Notes under the pieces: generated by a model
The model's database searches: none
What the model was told of the DNA's origin: nothing
Seen by the model: only the letters and a program-made list of their open reading frames with translations
Translations under genes and position numbers: made by a program
Part shown: in pieces, positions 56,701 through 64,000 of the stretch
Layout: the number at the start of each line of letters is the position of its first letter
Numbering within the stretch: position 1 is the first letter of the stretch
DNA from: Macrobrachium rosenbergii
Lineage: Eukaryota; Arthropoda; Malacostraca; Decapoda; Palaemonidae
Length of the DNA stretch: 64,000 nucleotides
Direction: 5' to 3'
Assembly: GCF_040412425.1 (NCBI RefSeq)
Contig: NC_089768.1
Location: forward strand, 479,001-543,000

Positions 56701-57038
56701 TTAGGGTCATATTTGGTGTTTAAACTTGAGAAATAAGCATTCATTAGCATTTTTAGAGACCATGCCAAACTTACACGAAAATTCACCCTGCACGAGGGGT
56801 TCTGGAACCTAACCTTGCGTAAGTTTGGAGTATGACTGTATTGAGGACCATGGAAACATCAGAAATATCAAGATAAGTGCTTAATATTAAGTTCTATCAA
56901 AAGTTTTAGTTTTAAACCTTTGGAATTGATAATTTCGTTGTAAAAGCCGGAACACAGCTTGTTGATTGCTACCTAGTTTCGTAAAGCACTGATTGCCACC
57001 TAATCTCCTAAAGCGAATATTGTTTTAAATTCTAACTA

Positions 57039-57368
57039 CATTAAAAGCCCGTATTCACAGGGGAGGCATACTGCAACCCCTTCGAATAGCTGGAATCTGT
57101 GAATACTTAAAACCCCTCTAAAAACACTTAGAACTGCCTATTTTGAGTTAAAAAAAAAAAAACAATAAAAATGCTTATACCCGAGTGTTTCAATAGTTTT
57201 ATCACAAAAAGTGCATTTAGTCATGAAAATGATATGAAAATACAGCAATTAGTGAATATTCCTCAGTGAAGAATACTGTGAATGGGCGAATTTTCCACGA
57301 ATAATGTGTACATACATTCCACAGAGAAATTCGCGAATAGGTGAGTGCGCAAATATGGGGGTTTACTG
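57039..57368. mobile_element. Tigger-like MITE, 330 bp
   Basis: Right end (complement) CAGTAAACCCCCATATTTGC and left end CATTAAAAGCCCGTATTCAC, flanked by TA (57037-57038, 57369-57370). The subterminal repeat 'cgaatag' is typical. Related sequence recurs inverted at 62393-62590. Confidence 0.68.
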
Positions 57369-57370
57369 TA

Positions 57371-58799
57371 AATGTATAAACTAAAAGAAATGTTCCACAA
57401 CTTATTATTAATAGAGAAAATCCTTTCAGACTATTCGATGTCTACAATAATCTAGGCAGTAAGTGAGAATAATTTAGTCTAGAATAATAGTGGATGTTTT
57501 CTGTAGCCTATGTCCTAGGATTACGTATCCTTAAGTGGCCTAGCTTAGACTGAGGACCCTAGGATCAGATAATAACAATATCTGGGCAAAATAAATCAAT
57601 AGCCTAACAATAAGGCTACATATTAGCATAAATTTTTTCCTTTTATATAAGAATGTGCACTTAAGCATGATCTAAATAATCCAGTACTAGCCTAGGCATT
57701 ACTTTATGTCAAGTTAAGTGATAAATTTTTATGAAACATCCCATTTTTGGATTAAATTGTTAGCCTAGACCATCTAACCTAGGACTAGATGAAATAATAA
57801 TCTGTGCTAGATGAGAGGGTAGGGAGTATCCTAGATTAGAGTAAGTTATAGCCTGTCTTTAAGGTTACACATCTGTGAGTTACTGTTTTATATAGTAGAC
57901 CAAACAGCCTAGGATTGGATATGAACAACAACCAGGGTTAGACAAAAATTAGTAGACTTAGTATAAGGTTACATAATACTGTAGTAAGTTTTCTGTTTTT
58001 ATATAGCCTAGCCTATTCGTTTAGGAGTACCTGTAATCTCTAATAATCTCGATTAGGCAATACCCTATACTAGTTTAAGAAAGAACAAATAAGAATAGGA
58101 TTATATGTAAACAGTATCCTAGGCTCAATAACATAACCTAGTTTTTTACGACTCGGTAATATGTCTGTAAGGCTACCTACTAGTAGGGTCTTACATAGCC
58201 TATATCCTTAAAGGTGATATAAACCACGAACATGCAGCAGCCTCACCAGATTAAGTAGGAGCCCCTTTTTAAGGAATATCCTACTATTAGCCTAAAACAG
58301 CGATGGCCAAATATCAGATAAAAAGGCAGTCTTGGCCACATAAAGACAGAAAACCAGATTATAAGAGGATGATTTTCTTTATAGCTTATATCCTTAAGTG
58401 TTAAATAAACCTAGAATAGGTTAAGCAAGAACCTTCTAAGAAATCCTCTATTCTTAGCTTAATGTAGATAACACTGGAGGCATTAACCTAAGCTATATAA
58501 AACAGTAACTTGGGTTAGTTAAACAAATTAGTTCATGGCAGTTATTCTGAACGGCATGACAATTAGAATTAAAAATTTCACTGGGCCATTGCAAAAGGAC
58601 GAAGAGTGTATAAGTAATAGAGCCATATACAGGTATGAAAACTAACCTAAACCTTAGAGGGTTTAAGTTAATACAGATATTTAATTAAACGTATTACAAC
58701 TGCACACTTGTAATTAAGTTAACCTGTAATATGGAAACTATATGAGGAATTACAGAAGTGTCCCTGACTTAAAAACAATTAATACTAACTAGCATCTAA
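57371..58799 (+). other. DIRS-B2 leader
   Basis: No gene. Composed of many short degenerate phrases such as AGCCTA and CCTAGG (57500-58500). The last part (58740-58840) matches 44838-44735 of DIRS-B1, placing it in the element. Confidence 0.5.
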
Positions 58800-60953
58800 T
58801 AACAACTTGCTTTATATTACTACAGGGCCACCATTAGGCAGGATCCTTGGTTCAAGTGTTCCGTAGCAAATTGCTCGGTTCACTTTTTGCCAGTGGGTAC
58901 AGCCCATACCACCTACCATGAGCATAGTCCTTGTAATAATAAAAAAAAAAAAAGAGGAAAATTTCCTTGGTCGTCAGATGTGGGTGAGATTTGTAGTATG
59001 CTCCTGGCAACAAGTTTCAAGGACAAAACAGCTCCTTTTAAGCTGTCTCCATAGGTCCTAGGGTTCAGTACGGGAGAGGAAGGGGGAGATTATATCTTTC
59101 CGGCAGAACTCCGGCAGCAGATATTTAACCCTTTCTCTGAACAAGACCTATGTTTGTGCCAAAACCCAGTAACATCAGTCCCCAGTACCTCCCAGGTTAA
59201 CCCTGGGGAGGAAGTAGAGGAATCTTTACATGGGATTGACATTCTCCCTAAAGAATATGAAGTGGACATTGCCACTGAAATGGCCCTGCTGAACCCAGAA
59301 GGCTCAAGGACAAACATTTTAGCTAGCCATGGGAGAAACCTTCCAGAGGGAATTCTATTCCCCATGCAGCTATCGTTCCTGAATAGGATTTTTCCTCCAA
59401 AAGGGATACTGGGATCCACCTAACTCAGATTGAAATTACTACATTTTCAGTGGGGTACAGTAACTTGCCCAGGACTTCTGCCCCTTGATTAAAAGGCAGT
59501 TACAGCTTAGTTGCTGAAGCTCAGTTAGATTGCACAAGCTCCCCCAAAAGGGATTCACAGTTTGCGGCAAGCTCCCCAAAAAGGGTTTCATAGTTTGTAG
59601 CATTTGATAAATTCTGTGAGGAAACTGAGTTCCATCAAAGATGACCTTGCCACAGAACGGCAATATATAAGGGACATGAGCATGATTCCGAAAAGGAAAG
59701 TAAGTCAGTCATGTACACCCCAAAGTGTAAAAGTACTACATCCTGTAACCAAAAAGTGAGTGTGGATACAAATGCTGCCCAAACAAGGTCCACTGTTAGA
59801 ATTCTGACTGGAAACAACAAGGGGGTTAGTTCGGAATACATAACTTTAGATCAAAACATAATAGGGCTCCAATACTCACCCCCGATGATACTGATAATCC
59901 TTGGCGAGACACCTTAATGTGCATTTTCTCTCCCGATGGTAAGTATGCAATTAATAAGAGGAAAACTATGATCGAAGTTGTACATGTAGAATTTACAAAC
60001 GGCAGCATTCCCTAATACAGAATGGCACCTGGTACCATCTCCACCAGACATGAAGAAACCACTAACGGAAACGGTTTTCTTACCTATGCCTATAGCATCA
60101 AAAGCTATAGAAATCACCCTTTACCAGGTCAATGAAAAATGGATCTCTACCTCCACTATGAATAAGACCCAAGTTGCTCGCCAAGCAACCTCAGCCTTCT
60201 GTCTTCTCACTTTCAAAAATATTAATCACGAGAAGACAGATTTTTAGAATTTGTAGTGACTAAAAACAAGAGACAATGGCCATCACAGTTTCGGGAAATT
60301 CCACCAAGGAATGGACAACACTGCAATTCCCTCTTAAAAGGAAAAAGCTCCCTTTAGATATAGCTACGCAGCAGTTTGGGACCCCTGTGAGAAGACTCTC
60401 ACAGGGGACAGCCTCGTCAGACTTTTGTGCTAGGCTCCGACTCCTTAGTATTATAACCTCTACCACCTAAAGGCTTCCAGAAGATCCCAGGATAGTTTTT
60501 GCTGTTGAGGCCAAAAATCTTAAGAGAACCCGATGGGAAGCACTCTGTGACGTCCTAGAATGGTACATAAAAGCGTGGATGGAAGCACTGGAGGGCTCCT
60601 CACTCTCCAGTGTCACTGAATTATTACATTCTAGCCGCCCCTTCTGTAAGGACCTGTTTGAGGAGTCTGTTGTGGCTCAACTCAAAGAGCATGCCCACCA
60701 ACAGAATCGTACAGTGTATGCTCTTCTGGGGAAAGGGGAATTCAGGAAACAAAGAACCCAAAAATTTCCCTTTACCCAACCCCAAGAAAGGCTCACTTTG
60801 ATCAGAAATCATAAAAGCCTTCAGTCACCCAGAAAAGTTTTCCTCAAAAAACAGGTAGGTGGTCAGAAGGGACAATTCCCTACAAAGGGACAACAACAAC
60901 AGCAAGGACATCCTTTTTCACAATTTTCTTCTAATATTTCTGTTATGAAGTAA
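58800..60953 (+). pseudogene. DIRS-B2 gag
   Basis: Colinear with DIRS-B1 gag. The N-terminal cysteine region (58850-58930) is damaged by an ~85 bp insertion containing a run of A. Then FPAELRQQIFNPFSEQDLCL (59097), YEVDIATEMALLNPEGSRTN (59257), SHGRNLPEGILFP, KVSVDTNAAQTRSTVRI (59750) and YQVNEKWISTSTMNKTQVAR (60122). After the point where B1 carries the TIR transposon, sequence continues uninterrupted (about 60441). An open 124-codon tail (60579-60953) follows with Lys/Gln-rich C-terminus (KGQQQQQGHP). Several stops. Confidence 0.72.
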
Positions 60954-61229
60954 ACATATTTTCTTGTGCTTCCATTTGCCTTACGGGGAGCACCGACGCC
61001 ATAAGGCCAAAATAACTATTTCTACCTTATGACTGAAGGGATTTACTTCAAATTTTTACCAATCATTCCACAAGTAATAATGAAAATTCTCTCATGGTGA
61101 AATTTAGAAATTCGACCTCTAAGTTCGTTTGTTTGACGGCTGAAAAGATCACAACGTCACTTTCCAAAATTAATATGTAAAATTAAAAGTTGCACAGAAA
61201 AGCGATTTCCCGATGACAAAAAGATATAC
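60954..61229. other. No feature seen
   Basis: Sequence beyond the DIRS-B2 truncation point; no coding or repeat signal recognised. Confidence 0.45.
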
Positions 61230-61541
61230 TGCTCAGTGCTCCGCCACTTTTTCGCAGGGATAGGTTCCAGAACCCAACGCGAAAATGCAAAATCCCCTTT
61301 AAAAATGCCTATAACTGCCAAATACCCTGTACCCCTTGAACTGAAATGCTTATAACTGCCTGTTTTAACACTTCACTGCATAATTTAATAGTTCAAACAA
61401 AAATACACCCCCAACCAGCACCCAAAAACACCCAAAGTCAGATTACTCTCCTATAAATTCAATAAAATCTTTTATACAAATTAAATACATCCGTCTTACA
61501 GAATGTCTGACAACTAATCAAGTTACCCCTGTATACATACA

Positions 61542-61596
<55 letters not shown>

Positions 61597-62592
61597 ATTG
61601 CGATAAGAGAGATTGATTTTATTTTTGCACAATACAGTTTTATAGTATTCTGTCAATTATTTTTTCATATTTTCCATGCTGTAATTACAATTGCATTTCA
61701 ATAAAAGCAGACTGGAAAGTAAAATGAAAATAATTAGCGAATGTTTTAGACATTGTACAATATGCTCTATCATCCAGACACACTTTACAGTAATGTCATT
61801 TCAAATACATCTTACCCCTCCAACTGTAAACTTGTTAACCTCATTCTGGGGCCACATAATGAGCTTAACAGCTTACAATTCGTATTAAAGATCTGTTTAA
61901 TTTGTACTAAACATTTTATAAATATTCTGCTGTTTACATTAATATTAATATTTGAATTAGAAAAACATTTTTCATCATAAAAATATATTTAGTCATGAAA
62001 ATAAACTAAAAATACAATAATTACTGAATATTACTCTATAAAAAAAATGTGCATATTGGTGATTGATTGATTATATCTATTAAAACAGGCATCACAACAT
62101 CTAGGTTATTGACGTCGTAATAAATTTAAATAGAAAACTAAAAATAAATAAGTTCAAAAAGGATTTCATATAAAAACATCTAAAAAAAATATGTATACTC
62201 ATATTATCAATACTGACATACTTTATATGTATAATTTAAATTTTGTTGAGGAGGCCGCCTCCCACATGAAGATATATAACTGCCCTACATTACAATCTTC
62301 TCCAAGGATTGTAGCTAGAATAAAACGACCTTCTGTCACGCCCCCACGTGTAACAGTGAAAGACATGTTCCACAAAAATCTACAAAAAAGTGTAGAGCAA
62401 ACCCCCCGTATTCCCAGTCTCACGATTGGCCGACTCCCCTGTTGGCGGATTTCTCTATGGAACATATATGCACATTATTTGCTGAAAATCTGCCCGTTCA
62501 CAGTATTTTTCACTGACAAATATTCACTAATTGCTGTATTTTCATCTCATTTTCATGACTAAATGCACTTTTTGTGATAAAACTATTAAAAT
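61230..62592. mobile_element. Tigger-like fragments related to the 57-kb MITE
   Basis: 61238 onward (CAGTGCTCCGCCACTTTTTC, AATGCCTATAACTGCC) and 61980-62050 (TTTAGTCATGAAAATAAACT) resemble parts of the 57039-57368 family. 62393-62590 is an inverted copy of its 3' half (GCAAACCCCCCGTATTCCCA ... GCACTTTTTGTGATAAAACT). A (CT)n tract lies at 61543-61593. The minus frame 62465-62223 and plus frame 62191-62562 span these repeats and are not genes. Confidence 0.5.
61543..61593 (+). repeat. (CT)n microsatellite
   Basis: About 25 CT units. Confidence 0.93.
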
Positions 62593-63810
62593 ACTGAGGT
62601 AATGCTCGAGTTACGATAATTCACCTTATGATAATTCGATTTTGCAATGGGGTAACCAATTAATACTGATATGACAATATTTAGAAAATATTTTAAAATT
62701 TTGCACAGGTGCAGGCAGCAGCATACAATCAGGCAATGAGAGACACCAAATTACAATAGACCAGCTTCTTTTCCTCCAACTCTATCCCATCTTCTACTTA
62801 AAAAAGTAACAGAGAATCATAAAAGTATTGTTAGTAACATTATACTCTTGCGTAAATGCATACAGCCATAAACAACCAGCCGAGAAGCTGTTGTTTTGCT
62901 TATCACCGAATCACATAACAACAGCCCTTTTGCTTGTATTTCAACAATCGTACGGTAATACACAATTACCGTAGGTCATAGTACAAATGACGTTAAGTAG
63001 AATGGGACTGATATATTTTTACATTATACTCTTATTTGGTATGGATAAAAGATCGGCAAGGAAATATACTTCTAAATTTAAGCTGCAAGTTGTAGCTGAA
63101 GCTGAGAAAACAATGTTCAAGCTGCTAATGACTATTAATTATTGTGCATCGCCAACATGGATGAAACCCGTAATTAAAATTGGAGAGAAAGTATTTTAAT
63201 CAAAACTACTGGGCATTAAAGAACACATTACTGCTATTTTTATGCCAATAAACGATAAATACGTAAAGCTCGTATTATGATGAAATCAAGTGAAAATAGC
63301 GAACGGAATCTTGATTTTTTTACACAAAACAAAAGCCCCCAAACAGCCAACGTCATCTATTAACGAAAAAAATAGCTAAATTAATTTCACAAGACGTATT
63401 TAAGTTATATTTCGACTTAAAAACACTTTGTACAATATAACGAAAAATAACCTTGACCCATATAAATAAAGTATCTGAGATTCATTTACGCTAACTAGAA
63501 GCAAGAAAAGCACTCTGAACTGAATTACTGAATTAAACAGAGAAATAAACACCAAGTAAATGATTTCCAAACCAAAACACTGATCACTATGATCGCAGTT
63601 TATAATACAAAAGCAATATAAGAATATATACAATACAGTATTATTGGATACAGTGAATTAAGGCATAGCATTTTAAAAGATCCATGGAAAAGATGCATAT
63701 TCGTTATGTTGATGTTTGTATAATACGATATGTGAATTATTGAGTACAGTATAATGTATGCTACACAACCATATAGTTATACGATATACCATAGTGTAGG
63801 CTAAGCTAAT
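62593..63810 (+). mobile_element. Tigger/pogo-like element (second copy of 9465-10660)
   Basis: Starts GAGGTAATGCTCGAGTTACG, parallel to CAGGTAGTGCTCGAGTTGCG at 9465, and stays colinear through CTCTTGCGTAAATGC, GATCGGCAAGGA and ACGTAAAGCTCGTATTATG to the TTATACGATATACCATAG phrase. Differences are point changes and small deletions. Confidence 0.65.
63042..63199 (+). pseudogene. Transposase N-terminal remnant in the Tigger-like element
   Basis: The frame 62987-63199 contains MDKRSARKYTSKFKLQVVAE followed by AEKTMFKLLMTI. The first helix block (KR..Y...FKL.VV..AE) resembles the N-terminal helix-turn-helix of pogo/Tigger-type transposases. Only about 35 residues remain; there is no DDE domain nearby. 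This phrase is frameshifted in the 9.9-kb copy. Confidence 0.4.
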
Positions 63811-64000
63811 TCTTGTTTGTTACTCAGTTTCCCTTTGTACTGAATTATCATTAGTCAATCTGCATGAACCTCCAGAATTAGCTGATATTAATAATTACTA
63901 TACTGTGTATGTATAGAGTATACTTCATAGTATAGGCTAGGCTACCATATATGTATACATGGTACCAAATACCCTAGTGTAGGCTAGGCTATATTTCAGG
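63811..64000. other. No feature seen to window end
   Basis: AT-rich with repeated TAGGCTAGGCTA phrases at 63933-63992, similar to 10600-10640; may still belong to the Tigger-like repeat. Confidence 0.35.

Larger units (their letters stand above)
52952..56838. mobile_element. Tigger-like element in the DIRS-B2 leader
   Basis: Left end CAGTAATACCTTGAAATTGC, right end (complement) CAGTCATACTCCAAACTTAC, flanked by TA (52950-52951, 56839-56840). No transposase. The interior contains a piggyBac-like insertion (53483-55560) and two direct copies of a ~540 bp block with CT microsatellites (55610-56110 and 56150-56700). Nonautonomous. Confidence 0.68.
52251..60953 (+). mobile_element. DIRS-B2, 5' part, plus strand, multiply invaded
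   Basis: Left terminal repeat 52251-52870 (with a SINE inside), leader broken by a Tigger-like element (52952-56838) and a short MITE (57039-57368), then gag 58800-60953. RT, recombinase and right end are absent: similarity to family B stops at about 60953. It is head-to-head with DIRS-B1, with DIRS-C between them. Confidence 0.78.

Overview
This is eukaryotic, intergenic, transposon-saturated DNA. It is AT-rich, with long (GA)n, (CT)n, (AT)n and (AAT)n tracts. It also holds several DIRS-type tyrosine-recombinase retrotransposons, Penelope-like elements, RTE-type and jockey-like LINEs, one tRNA-derived SINE family and many Tigger/pogo-like fragments. That mixture fits a decapod crustacean (shrimp or crab), a group in which DIRS elements are known to be widespread. 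The species call is inference. I found no convincing single-copy host gene; every protein-coding signal I could recognise belongs to a mobile element, and nearly all are broken by stops or frameshifts. Some frameshifts could be long-read assembly errors.

Layout: 1-1350 is the 3' part of a DIRS element (family D). 1609-4340 is a foldback element with ~400 bp inverted arms, one arm split by a SINE fragment. 6255-8335 is an RTE-type LINE hit by two SINEs. 8521-9270 looks like the tail of a Penelope element with a hammerhead motif. 9275-10885 is a Tigger-like element with another nested in it. 12345-15215 holds two Penelope-like copies head to tail, followed by a truncated Tigger transposase (15215-15949, minus). 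16.3-21.4 kb is mostly featureless apart from a 3 x 75 bp tandem repeat and duplicated CT-rich blocks.

21821-29920 is a structurally complete DIRS element (A): inverted terminal repeats differing at about one position, an internal complementary region that reproduces the circular junction, and gag, RT/RNase H and tyrosine recombinase in order. 30-35.4 kb carries two decayed LINEs. From 35.4 to 61 kb is a nested complex. DIRS-B1 (minus, 35446-44838) is interrupted in gag by a 3.66 kb TIR transposon (39619-43278) with a 4-bp TTAT duplication; this transposon carries a decayed gene of a widespread uncharacterised CXC-cysteine-motif protein family. DIRS-C (minus, 45088-52070) split a Tigger-type MITE. 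DIRS-B2 (plus, 52251-60953, 3'-truncated) was invaded by a SINE, by a Tigger-like element that itself contains a piggyBac-like element built of ~380 bp tandem units, and by a short Tigger-like MITE. 61-64 kb is further Tigger-like repeat, including a second copy of the 9.5-10.6 kb element.

Functionally the window shows how the elements relate rather than a pathway. DIRS elements replicate through circles and integrate by recombinase, and the ICRs document this three times. SINEs use LINE machinery, seen as 12-13 bp target duplications. Cut-and-paste elements leave TA, TTAA or TTAT duplications that let the order of insertion be read.
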